From assembly GCA_030704615.1 (NCBI GenBank), contig CM060733.1, positions 10,292,001-10,356,000 on the forward strand: a stretch of DNA of 64,000 nt. Reading direction: 5' to 3'. Within the stretch, counting starts at the first letter, position 1. The number at the start of each line of letters is the position of its first letter. The notes beneath the pieces are model-generated. The model was not told the origin of the DNA. It did no database searches and worked only from the letters and a program-made list of their open reading frames with translations. A program made the position numbers and the translations under genes. Shown one piece after another: positions 22,986 to 34,900 of the stretch. This DNA comes from Takakia lepidozioides. Lineage: Eukaryota > Streptophyta > Takakiopsida > Takakiales > Takakiaceae.

Positions 22986-23591
22986 CATCAACTATGCAAT
23001 GTGGTATGTGGACGACCATGATTTGAAATGTGTAATTCACATCAATTCGTCGGCAGTGCAATGATATGGCCTCCAACTATACGGAGTGAGCTCTGAGTGA
23101 CAACTTTTAGGTAGTGCACATTTGTCATTGCACCGTTCGAAGTCTACATGTCTTGCTGTCGCTATGCACTACAATCATCTTTTGAAGATGATCCTAACTC
23201 TCATTGTTATTTGAGGAGGGAGGAAGGTCTTCCCGTGGCAGCCTTTATGGCGCACACTTTGTGAGGATATTTTTTCGTCCTCGTAATTGTAAAAGTGAAA
23301 CAAGCATTTGTAATTGCACAATGTTGGATGCTGCAATTGTAGGCCTCAACGCTCGTCTTGATTCTATTTAGGCAAGATTCCCTGCATTAATTCCACGGTC
23401 ATAGGACCATCCTCGGTTATAGGCGGCGCATGTTAATGCTGACGTGGCAGATGACGGACAGTGCCACGTCATCATTTACCGCCACATCAGCATGCTGACA
23501 TGACGCTCACGCCACGTCAGCGTGTGTGCAGGCTCACGCCACGGCACTCCTGCGTGAGCTCACGCGCAACGCTCACGCCATTGCGTCGTTG
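22986..23591. other. 3' flank of the transposase and right end of the MULE
   Basis: Non-coding. From about 23400 it becomes GC-rich with TGACGTGGCA, GCCACGTCA, GCTCACGCCACG and CTGCGTGAGCTCACGC words that mirror the left end. The element ends just before the second TCCTTGGAAC. Confidence 0.6.
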
Positions 23592-23601
23592 TCCTTGGAA
23601 C
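23592..23601 (+). repeat. Right 10-bp target-site duplication of the MULE
   Basis: Exact copy of 11950-11959 (TCCTTGGAAC), in frame as GTT CCA AGG A on the minus strand. Confidence 0.85.
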
Positions 23602-25280
23602 GGCATCTGGGTCTCCTTCAGGGAGCTTCGGAGTCCCGTCAGGATTGGACTTCCACATCTTCACGCTATTGTTTGTTGGAAGCCAATCCGAATCAGTAGC
23701 GGACTTCTTGTATTTCATGACGGGCCAGCCCTCCGCATCCTTAAAAAAATGGAAGACGTGCATCTCCGAAATCCCGACCAACGCCTCCTTTCCATCCAGA
23801 ATACAGCCCTTGACAAAATTCTTGAAGTCGAGAACCTCCTGAATAATCTGTGGAATGACCTCATAAAAGACCTCATCAAATCCGAAAGAATGTAGGTGTT
23901 TCGTTCCTTCAGCTTCTTCGAAAGGTAGCTGAAGAACCCGTCGATGTCCTCATGGGTGTGTCCGACCATTAGGAACCCTAGCTGGATTTCTTCAAAAACA
24001 TCTTTGGTGGTCAGGAGGGATAGAAAAGCAAACATCCATCTGTTCTTATTGTCCTTCGCAGAGTTGTCCATTTGCAAGTACAGTCTTCTCGGAAGTGGAC
24101 GAGCACCACGTTTGTCTTCCGGCCTGCAGGGTTTAAGAGCATCCAAACTTCTCGATTTACCTCTTAAAAGTGATTCGAAGAACTCGTTTTGAAGTCGGTA
24201 ATCAAAAATGTTCCTGGACTTGCGACATGTTGGTTTCTCCAGCTGGCGCAGACAACGTGCCAAAGAACCAATTGTAAAGTTTGAATTTCCCTTCCAGAAC
24301 TTAAGAGAACACTGACCGTAAGCTCCATCACCGTGTCCGTGCGTGACCATTCCCGTTAGTGAAACTGGAAGCTGACCCAATCCAGAAATCATCTTATTTG
24401 GAGTCTGTAGCCTTGGAACAACTGTTTTCCTATGATCCATTTTGTCGTGAATAATACAGAGAAACTCCTCCGGAATCAGACTCATTCCTCCAGCTATGGT
24501 ACAGTCTTCTGCACGACTCTTGGTGCCTCAAATGTTTATCAAGCGCTCGTTTGTGTGTAACCTGTTCCGCACTTCTCTTGACAGACTTTCTGATCAGGTC
24601 CTTGAACATCTCACACTCCGTGCACTTCGCAAATGTACTCCCAGTTTTACAAACCTCCACGTTAGGAAAAATCCGACTCCGGATGCGGCTAACAGCTGAT
24701 TGCGAGACTCCGTCCAACTCGAAAAGTCTGTTGGTCTGTTACAATAAGGCAGGGTCAGGAAAGGAACGTCCACTGGACAGTGGAGGTTCATGAAGCTAGA
24801 ACCACAGTCGAAAGAGACAAAATCGAAGGGATGATCATCCACATTGAATCAGAAAAATCTTCCAAGAAAGAAATTGAAGAATGAAGATTTCATACCTCGA
24901 CGAAAGTGGAGAAATTGTTTTGAAATGTACCATTGAAGCCTTATTGGAATGTCTTGCAGAAGAACAGTGGATTCCCGCGGGCTTGGATTGACAAGGCGCC
25001 ACAATATCCGAGGGAGTCCTCATGTGTTTGGAGTCCGCTCTTTTTTTCTTGTCAGCCTTTTGTCGTTTGGAATGATTCCCTGCAGAGGAAGGAAATGGCT
25101 CGGGTGTTGTTTTTCGCCTCTTTGATGCAGAACATTGTGCGAGCAGTTCAGGGTCACGCTGTGTCGATGTTGGAGATGTTTTGTCATTGAACGAGGGGAG
25201 AAGTGGAGGGGCAACAACAGACAAGCACATAAAATTGTCCCTTGAGCACTTGACATCCTGGATGGAAGGAAAATGCAACG
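23592..25280 (-). pseudogene. DUF7869-type gene, N-terminal and central part
   Basis: Exons on the minus strand: one ending at 24896 (donor GTATGA) that encodes a basic KRQKADKKKR stretch, and one from 24735 (acceptor TAACAG) to the MULE insertion at 23592. The latter reads LDGVSQSAVSRIRSRIFPNV, a CTECEMF Cys motif, PEEFLCIIHDKMDH, then LYLQMDNSAKDNKNRW and FLMVGHTHEDIDGFFS, the hallmark block of the DUF7869 family, which looks like an RNase-H-type transposase core. Frameshifts are seen near 24470 and 23870. The frame leaves at GTTCCAAGGA, which is the MULE target duplication, and continues at 11949. The 5' start is uncertain. The protein is non-functional because of the insertion and shifts. 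Confidence 0.75.
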
Positions 25281-25491
25281 AAGGAATAATTTACCTGGGA
25301 ACTGCATTCCAATGCAGACGTCGTTTGACAGGAAGGTATGTTTGGATCCCACAACAAAAAGAACCTGATTACCTTGGTATGTACTTATCCCACTGTTTAT
25401 TGTTTATGGAGAATTTGATCTTGAAAGTGTCTTCCATTTGCACTTTTACTTTATCATTTTTTCTACAAATGTTCCACATTTCAGCTGACAT

Positions 25492-25803
25492 TTGTCATAT
25501 GAAAAATTGTTTTGCCCAGTCACATTCAAGGAGCGAATTCGAAAAGAAGAAGAAGAGCTTCGTGATTGGCAAGAATGGCGGGCTTCCCGGCAGGCTTCAA
25601 GGGCATCAAGAGATTCAACAAGTAGAGTTCCAAGTAACATTTCGGATGATAATGTTACTACTAGGTTCGAGTTTTCCGAAAGTATTTCCGTTTCATCTGG
25701 TGCGGAGACCGTTGCAAGTGGTTGTGGTAACCGGAGGCGTCTTCGAACACATGCCTTGACTGCGAGCCGTTTGGGAGGAGGTTCTGTAATATTAATGGGT
25801 TAG
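25492..25803 (+). other. Possible exon: charged ERIRKEEEELRDWQEW open frame
   Basis: This 103-codon frame starts just after a TTCCACATTTCAG acceptor-like sequence and ends at TAG. It is rich in charged residues (KERIRKEEEELRDWQEWRAS) followed by a Ser/Arg-rich part, which looks more coding than chance. It does not start at ATG and no partner exon could be confirmed upstream. It may be the end of a gene on the strand opposite the DUF7869-type gene, or its own transposon remnant. Confidence 0.3.
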
Positions 25804-27030
25804 TGTAAGCCGTTGTATGGTTTCGAGCGTTGGATAACATTAAGTCCAACGGATGTACAGTTGATGTTACATTAGGTCTGACTGCAACACCAAAGTTGCA
25901 ATCTCTAATAAAATATGAATGTTTATCATCAATGTATACGGACACATTCTTTCATATCATCCTCTTCATCACATGCCATGATTGTTCTATGCTTGGTTTT
26001 GTATGTCATCTGATATGGCAACCATTTTCTGCAAAAAGTTTTATATATCTGACCTCACATCATGGTGTAATTTATTGCATCCTCCCATTTTTTTCGTGAA
26101 CGTCAACTTGGCAGTGGATGTTCTTCTAAAACCATAATACATACTTATATTGTCTCCAAAAAATGTTTGGAGGATTATATTGTGTATAAAATAAACAAAA
26201 TTATCATATATATCGCTTTATTTCAATAATAAATTTTGTTTATTCATATTTCTCATATTATTTCTGGACCAAATAAAAGTCCATAATTAGTTAAAATACT
26301 GTTTTAATTAGAGAAGTACTGAAAATCTACATACATGTATATGTACAATGACTGCAAGGACTATGCATGTGCAAAGAGATCACAACTTTGAGGTAATTTG
26401 ATTCCGCGCTCCAGGGAGTGAAATTTTTTGAAGCCCTTATACACTGTAGGCTAGGCTCTAAGCACACAACTATATGCTTTAGATGCGGAGTGAAAGCGGA
26501 GGCCCCACGGGAACCCGTGGCAGCCCCGTTGAGAGCTCCCCTAAGAGCCCCACTGACAAGTACCAAAAGGTTGTCAATAGCTTATGTCTATCAGCGAGGC
26601 CAGATACGGGGGGACAAAGAGATCAAAAGTTAAAATGAACGGCAGCACAAGGAGAGCGAAGGTTTAGATAGCAAGATAACAGAGCATGAGAAATCGCTCA
26701 AGGTACTCAAATTTCTTTAATTGATTACTATAAAGAGTTCTTACATTTAGGTTTCACTGAAAATACAAGTTTTAACTTGTAACTCTTCTTGTCGATGAAC
26801 CCTTGATGACAATGTTGATCGGGCTGCTGCATATTCAACTGATCAGATTCTGAATTTTCTGAATCCTGATTCTGTCTGCAAATCTGTATAAACTTGTTAT
26901 GTTGTTTAAATGTGCAGAAATTAAACCAGTACGAAATTTATTTGCAAAAGACCTTGGCTTGTCTCTGGTTAATGAACGTTGGTTTCATAAGCTAGATTCA
27001 TGGGACGGGTATGCATCAGAAGTTTAGCAA
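25804..27030. other. AT-rich gene-poor stretch
   Basis: No exon is supported. A small hairpin-like CCACGGGAACCCGTGG occurs at about 26506-26521. The 26100-26330 part is very AT-rich. Confidence 0.4.
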
Positions 27031-27035
27031 GGACT

Positions 27036-27165
27036 ATCATACAGGTAACTAGGGCAAAATAAATGAGAAGCAAGCCACTCATCAATGCATTTGATATGGG
27101 AGTGGTGGTTGCACTTGGGCATCGAGCGTACTTCTTCATTCTCCTTGAAATCTTCCATAGATTCA
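27036..27165 (-). pseudogene. RING-H2 finger fragment
   Basis: The minus-strand frame reads MEDFKENEEVRSMPKCNHHS, then HIKCIDEWLASHLFCPSY. This is the central and C-terminal part of an ATL-type RING-H2 E3 ligase finger (C..H.x.H..C..W...CP.C). The first Cys pair is missing (S..S in place of C..C) and the last Cys is Tyr, so zinc binding is lost. No flanking exon is present. Best read as an isolated gene fossil. Confidence 0.6.
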
Positions 27166-27199
27166 ACACTTGAATAATTTTCAACCCATACAATCCTTG

Positions 27200-30100
27200 T
27201 CACAAGAATCATCCAAAATTATCGAGTAAGAAATTATAATCTTCCGACGGCTTATAACGTCAATGTTCAGGCCTAATCTTCAATATCTCATAATCTATAA
27301 ATGTTCGTCCAATATTTGAAATGAACGTTATGTTTTATTTGATATTTTTGTTAGATTCCGAAGGTGCCGAGGGAATATTTTTTCAATATATCGTGGAATC
27401 CGTCGATGTGAGGAATGTCCACACTATGTCTCACGCTCCTCATCTAGTAAAATAAAATCATCCATGCCAACACGTATTGCGACACCTGTTTGCCAAGATA
27501 TTTAGAATATACCAACTTTTGGTCGACCGAGTTCCAAGATTGTATTGTTATTTTCTAAGGGCTTGAAGATACATTCAAAATTGTTGGAGTAAGAAAATAT
27601 GTTTTTTTTCTCAACAACTACGTTACCACCTCCTATGTGCATAGTACCCAAAAGTAAGGTGTATTTGAAGTCGGCAAACATCTACTTACTCAATTACATT
27701 TACTTGGATATTTTATGTGTGGAGACATTTGCAATTGATTTGAGAATTTTGTTGGACTTCGGAGTTGTTGAAAGAGTGGAATACGACATTGGAAGGGGTC
27801 TCTGGACTGTGCTGAGAACAAATCAATTCAGTCATTTGATACACAATTACCTCATGGAGAGTAGCGGACGGTTGTTGCTCATTGGCGGCGTGGTTACTTC
27901 TAACCTTCGACTCACAAAAGAAAGCATAGGGTTGTGGGAGTTCATGTTCGCCACTTAAGAGTGGAAGGCGTTAGGGCGAATGTCCACCATACTTTTCCGA
28001 GAATTCACTGATCTGAATTGGAATATCTGGATCCAGGTTTAGGAGCTCTACCTACAACTGTGATTATGACAAATTTCAAGGCCTAGTATTCAATTAGTCC
28101 ATGCCATCTCCAATGACGTTGGGGTATGACTTGGTGCATGCGTCTTGGGAGTTTTATTGGGTTCCCTCCGTGCCAGAAAAACAATGGTAAAAAGTGTGTG
28201 GGAGGAGGATAGACATGTGTATGCAGACATTGTGAGCCACTTGAAGGAGTATCTCATTCAATACGTCGAATCCATCAATGTGAGGAATGTCTTCAAAACT
28301 TACCAACTTTTGGAATATTAAGCTCCAAGATTGCATTGTTAGCCTCTAAACGCTTGAAGAGGATCCTCATGCAGGCCTTGAGCACCTTGATCATGCCATT
28401 GGCACTCAAGACCCAGGTCCACGAGGTTGTCAACAATGGCGAAGCAGGCGTGTACTGGAAGATTTACCAACTACTGGTGCAGAACTAACTCCTGATCTCA
28501 CCTTCTTGAGAGATCGTGCCTATTCAACCTAGGTAGAAAGGCTGTCGCATTTGTTGACATGCTTCTCATTCCCTTTCTAGCTTTCACGGTATTGTCATGA
28601 GGCGATGACACAACATGTCTACATTGATGAACTTGAGTTGACCGATGACTTTGATGTTAGTAAAGAGGCTTTGCAAGTCTTGGTGGAGGTAGCACATGTA
28701 TGAGAGCACCTGCACACCTTTAGGATAAGGGCAAAGAAAGAAAGAGAGTTTACCACAATGTGATTTGCAGTGCATGCTCTTTAGAGTGGTCTGGACCTTG
28801 TCCTGATTGACATCATAACCAAGTGGAGGTGATACTCTGAATTACTGCAAGCAAGATAGTCTCATTTCCAATCAAAGTATGCTCTCTTCTAACCAACAAA
28901 CAAAAACACACCAGGCCTTCAACTCCAACTTCTGCAATTGATGCCCATTAAGAACTCCATGGAATAACAATGGGTTTGAATAGCCTAATAGATCACTGAG
29001 TATCAAATGTCTAGAGCTCGTAGCTAGCTTTGTCTTCATCAGATTCACCATTGAGTAGTCTGTGGAGCTTTGAAGAAACCTATTAAAAATACAAATTTTG
29101 CACAAACTTTGTTATGAAAAAAGATCTAGCTTCAAGTTCATTTTTGCCACCTTGACACTCTCTGCTCCACCCGCTGCAACAACCAGTGAAGTGCATTGCC
29201 TCAGGATTATATCTACAAGTTGACCAATAAGAGAGACAATAACACCAATTGGAGCTTGACATAACTTTTGCAATCAGGGCTTCTTGTGCTCACTTCTGCC
29301 AAAGTCTCAAAAGCCCCGATGGCCCCAATTTGGAGAGGTGAAGAGAGACAAATGAAGAAGGAACTATGCTTCTTTGTAGACCATGAATCATTGACCATTT
29401 CAAAGGGTGAGACAGTGACCTACAACCAACAAAGCAACAAAGGGCTGGAGATAGAGCTTTAGACAAGAAATATTTGGGATTTAAGATTCATCCGGTAGGG
29501 TCAGGAAAGTGTCATGGTAGCTCTCAAGCTCCAACATTCACCTTGCCACTAGCTCGAAGATGTATATGACTAATTTGATTCTTTGACAAACTTTGTGATC
29601 AGGCTCTTGTATGCAATTTTGTAGAAAATTTTTCTACGCACTAACATGGTAGGTATGTTGTTTCCTTGGAAGATGGGTAGCAGCTTGGGGATACAACTCC
29701 CCTGACACATTTCGTACAAAGTTTGGTGGACAAGGTTCGAGAAAGGAAACACAAAAATAATGTTTCATTTCAACTTGACAAAGTTTGTGGACCTATAATG
29801 TAAAAGCTCAGCCTTAATATTTAATATCTCATAATCCAAAAAAGCCACATGCGAAATATTTTATATGCAGTCAAAGTGACATGTGTAATACCATTTACTG
29901 AATTAGATAAGTACACTTTTCAAAATGGAGAATTGGTAGAATCTTGACTCTCCTTGCATAGATATCATATGCTCGCACACATCCAAACATGTCATTGTAC
30001 ATATATTTTTCTCCATAACATCCGACATGGACTTCAAACTCCAAACCATGGCCGATAAACTTTGGCTCAAAGTCTTGACAATTGAACGTAATCAAGTACA

Positions 30101-31940
30101 AGATTGAATTGACGAACACAAAATATTTGATCATCCTCATGACAGACCCAAAACTCTCAAATGGAGGTTTAGTATCCCATATGAAGACAAGAATCTTGTC
30201 TTGATTTTCCTAATTGCCTAAAAGTTCCTCCCATCCATCACTCCTAATCACACACCGCACCAAAACCCGCAATTGTTTTTGGTCAAGTTGACTTTCCGTG
30301 CAAATTGATAATGCAAATGGTGATAAATTTATTGCATGATTTTGTCTTTTAAAAAAAAACCAAAAAAGGGACAGAGGCCCTGTAAATCATATTAAATATA
30401 AGGACGAGAAAAAATAACCTGTGTGAAAAACAAACCATAAAGCGTGTTAAGGGGATACCACCCTTAGCCAAATTCCATTTTTGTTTGCTCACAATTTCAA
30501 GACTCAACTGAATCAATGTAGTAATGTAGGTTTGACACATGCAAAATATCTCAATATTTACATCCGATGCAAGTGCGCTAAATTTTGCTGGCAAGTGAGT
30601 AAGGAAATTCGACATGCGTGGGCTAAACTTTGTGCAGATATCGACGGGGCTCCGCAACGTCAGCTTTCTCTCCTCGCCACCTTCCAGGTTAAGCCTGGGG
30701 CAATCGGTTTTCGCTCGTTTTCTAATGAAGAATCTAAGTTTTTTTGATAGCCATGTGCTCCTCTGAGTAATAGCCAGCTTGGAGAAAGCTCCAGGCTTGG
30801 CGCACCTCTCTCGGCAGCCATGCAATCCCCATATAATAGCTACTAAACTGCATAGAGACCACTGGCAATAGCCATGTGCTCCTCTAAGCAATAGCCACCT
30901 TTCTGCCACTGCATACTTGGCTCTCCTCTCTTGGGGCATGCAATACCAAGGTAGAAACTCGTTTGGCCGACCGGGAACTGTGGCCATGCAATCACCATAT
31001 ATGCCCACGTGGGACGCCTATGCAATAGCCATGAGACTGCTCCCTCCTCCTCTCTTTTAGACACCCCTTGGATGTCAACTACCCATTGCGGAATTTTTTT
31101 TTCCATTCGACTTGGGGTACATATTTGAGGCTATAGCATACCCATGGGGAAATCCAAAATCTACCCTCTTGCCCATAAGATGCTTTTTAGACCACAACAT
31201 CCATGGATTCATCTTTCAGCAATTTTTTGGTAACAAACTTTTATCGTGCATGAATGCCAATATCCTGGGGCAACTTCGCACTGTACTACCTCGACAATCT
31301 TTACAAATTGGGGCTTGAAACTAGTGGAAGGAGATAAAGGAGCGAGCTATGTATAAGCATAAACAGCAAGACACAACCACGCCACGAAACTACCTAAGGT
31401 GATAGCAACAGATAAAACATCTACACTTGACTTTTTCTTTTTCAAGAGACCATCAGCCTTCCCTTCATGCACCATGATAGAGCCCTCAAGTCATCAATAA
31501 TGACAATGAACTTCATGCCAATCCACGTAACGAACATGACCAATTTACAATGTCTTGTCAACAACTGTCGTGATAATACACATTCTGGCGGATTAAAAAG
31601 CTATTCGCACACCTCAACATCTGTCCTATGAAATACAGCAGCATCACCTCAGCATGCAATATGAAAAGGTATCACCTCCCAAGAACACAACTGGCCAAGC
31701 TCGTCCCCCCAATGATAAGGTAACCAAAAGCACAACGATGGGGCTATGCCCTTTATAGAGACAGAACAGTTACCAACATGGAGCGGCCCACTTTCTGCGC
31801 ATCATCGCAGGTACTGAAAACCCACTCAGCAAAGACTGCCTGTGACTTGGACAGTCATGGTATGGCCAAATGACCATACAGACTGAAAACCAGAAATCTG
31901 ACGATGAGGTAGTCTGCAAGAAAGACATGCTGGAGCGCAT
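27200..31940. other. Gene-poor stretch with dispersed repeats
   Basis: Repeat copies shared with 7.4-8.1 kb lie at about 27512-27650 and 28246-28360. Around 30745-31030 an AT(A)GCCATGTGCTCCTCT block and CAATAGCC words recur, giving a long minus-strand open frame (to 31008) that is only repeat text. The segment 31320-31940 is the 3' flank of NPSN. No RNA gene or further exon could be supported. Confidence 0.4.
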
Positions 31941-31944
31941 GTAC

Positions 31945-34900
31945 TCATTGTGCTTGATCCAACTCCAACACTGATAAAAGCAGCCGACGATTGTTCATGC
32001 CAGGAAGCTTAATCTTGCTTTTTGGATTGGTAACCTGTGGCCCCCACATCCTCAACTCACAGTTGGACTCATGGCGTATATACAGATTATTAAAAAAACG
32101 AGTGCCTGGCATTACTGTGGATGTTGATAAGTTCCCCTTCTTTTTATTCTCTCTCTCTTGCATCCTGTGGACGTACTCATACCGTCTGTCTCTATGCATA
32201 TGAGTAGTGCTCTCTGTTGAACAGTCCTGCTGCAAGTTTCAAGACCTCCTGTGACTAATAAGGTTCAAGAGCTCCTGACATCAGATCAAAGACTACATAA
32301 GTACTCAGTAGTCAATGCTTGTTGACCCAAGTAACTTCATTTGTTAGCTGTGATGCGTTCCCACCCACTCCATCCAACCTCAACTACATTCATAGCAACA
32401 CTTCTCAGCTCTAGTATTCATTGCCAACAGAAGTGTTTATTGTAGAGACAAGGAGTAGCTGCAGAGTAAGTGGTCAACAGATAGAGAGTGAACTATAAGG
32501 ATTCCAATGCAAACTGCAGTTTTATAACATTAGTCCATGGACATTAGCTTGAGTCCAGTGACAACAGCTTCAGGAGTGAACCCATATGGGAAGTAGCTCG
32601 TAGTCAATTAGGAATGTAGATGATACCCAACACACAAATAAATAAGGGGAAAGAACAGTAGTCACCTTGACCACAATAACAGCAACAATACCACCAACAA
32701 TCAGAAACAGGAAAAACATGATACATCGGTCGGTTGCCATCTACACACAGTCCACACAACATAAGTATTAGAGAAAAGAATGGAACCCTCTCTATCCAAA
32801 CTTCTTATGTGCTGCAGACAAGCTTGGACTATTAACGTGCTGTAAAGTCATTAGCCCTCCACCTCACTGCCTTGGAATCTTCGAAGCGTTCACTGGAATG
32901 TTGCTGATCCACATGGTTTTCCACTTTGTCAATCAGCATATCTTCACCACATGGAGGCTCAGAGGAGGAATAGTCCCGCTCGAACGCAAGGCACTAGAAC
33001 TTGCTTTCAGTGAAACCAGCCTGGGTTGGTCCTTCCTTTCAATTGGACCCCAAAGAAAGCATTCAGGACTTCCTTCTGACTGCTTCAGAGGGTTCATATC
33101 ATTTAACTCTCTCAGTGTTTGGTAGGTGGTTGTGGCAAGATGGTACAGGGTTCAAACCTTCCTGCTAGAGAGGCACCATGCTCTGACATGAAACCAGAAT
33201 CCCTGATAAGAACAGGTATGGACAAAATATCAAGAGGTGACACATAAGAATAAAATCACCGAACACCCCTGGGATGAAGCTGTTTGCGGATCCAGATTGC
33301 GTGTATCTGGAAGATGAATTAACTTCTATTAACAAAAAGTGATTGCTGTGATCAGACGTACCTGCCTACCAATCTCTTTCACAAGCTGCGCAGCTTTTTT
33401 AATGGAAAACTGGATGGTATCTAACTCGTTCACAATCCTGCCCAGTTGCTCTGTCTGCATTGGATACCCAAAACAAATCCCAGCTTTAAGTGGGTGTAGC
33501 TCTACCTTAGCAAGGGCAACTGTGAAGGGCTGCGATGCAAGAAGGTGCATTCATCCACCTTTAATAAGAATTACCTATGTTGTTGATATCGCCCAAATTA
33601 AAAAATGGTACAAAACGACTAATGCTTAAAAGGGCATGCGAGGCTGTTACAGGAGCACGGGTAGATGTTGCTGGAGCAAGAGACTTGAAACTTTTCTTAT
33701 ATCCTGTTTCTGCGTCTATGGATCTATATCCCTCTCAAGGCTTGGTTGGCACACAAGGTAGCGGAGCATGTAACAATGTGAGATTATAAAAAGTGTTCCT
33801 TGAATTGGTACAATCAGCTTTTTCTAGTAGAAACTAAGCCCTTGAAGGAATCACAGCAACAGTTGGCTCAGGTCACAAATTTCGGCAGCCTTCAGCCACC
33901 GCAATTGTAAGTGCCAGAGAGGAATTGTGCCAGTTCCTTTGGGAGACAGTGTACATATTAAGCTTTAAAGTTGTTGTCCACATTCCATGCTGTTACCAGG
34001 CTTGTGACAGAATCAACCCTGTCATGGATAACACATTATAATGCCATGCATACCTGCGACTTGAGTGTCAAAGCTGTCTCCGTACCAATACTGACAGTGT
34101 CTTCAACAACCTATGCATGACAAAAACATGAAAGAAAACTCAACAATCAGTACGAGGGATGCCAGACAACATATTGTTTCTCATTGCATTCTAGGATAAG
34201 TGATTGAGATGTAACACTATCCAGGTATCCGTAGAAGTTGCAATAGGCATTTGATAGTAAAAGGTAATGGCCTTCTTGCATACTCATAAGCATTCTTGAA
34301 GAAACTCTGACAGCTGGGACAGCCCATTTGGATAACCATAAAACTTTGGTAGATCAAATTCACATGCCTTCCACCGGTTGCCAAGATCGCACTGGGAGAG
34401 AATACCTTAACCAATTGCTTCAAGTCTGCTTTTCTGAATTTAATAGGTATTACATTTTAATACTCCACTCTCTCTGGCACATTATTTGTTTTTGCTTCTC
34501 TCTCTCTCTCTCTCTCTCTCGCAGCCTGGAGGAGATTCTCAAGGACCTGGATCCGCAAGCCTTGACCCTGCTGGATAAATCTGACTTAGAGGCTGTAGTG
34601 TCCACAGCCATGTCTGTTGCCATGAGATGTCTGATGAAAATGAAGTTAGGCAGAAAACTTCCCTGAACTTGTTTCCAGTCAGTGACATGGGGGAGGACAT
34701 CTTGGATGACCTCAAGGGTCTACCCACTCTCGGCACTAGACTGAAATTTAAACTCAGGGCAGGAAGCCTACCTTTGACAGCAAACAGAAGCAGAGAGGAC
34801 CAAAGAGACGCTCTCTTCAATTCTATCAAGGGAATTGTGCCTGTACCCCTGTTTAACAACTTTGAAAGTCTCGAGGCTGAGCCAAAAGCCCAGGCCCTCC

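Larger units (their letters stand above)
11960..23591. mobile_element. 11.6-kb Mutator-like element (MULE) with two divergent genes
   Basis: Bounded by the 10-bp duplications at 11950-11959 and 23592-23601. It contains a plus-strand MULE transposase gene (19470-22985) and a minus-strand ParB/methyltransferase-like gene (18473-12650). Terminal repeats are imperfect. Both ends are built from GGCGTGAGC / GCTCACGCC and ACGTGGC / GCCACGT modules: 11970-12060 at the left, 23440-23580 at the right, with the 14-mer CTCACGCCACGTCA at both ends. The roughly 1-kb gap between the two gene starts (18474-19469) would hold a shared divergent promoter. The transposase frame is intact while the other gene is shifted, so the element is probably old but may still be mobilisable. 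Confidence 0.8.

Noticed and set aside
30349-31008. 219-codon minus-strand open frame
   Set aside because: It reads through internally repeated CAATAGCC / CATGTGCTCCTCT text, has no domain and no splice context.
33140-33180. tRNA or SINE from a GGGTTCAAACCTTCC phrase
   Set aside because: No A box at the right distance and no cloverleaf; it lies inside an NPSN intron.
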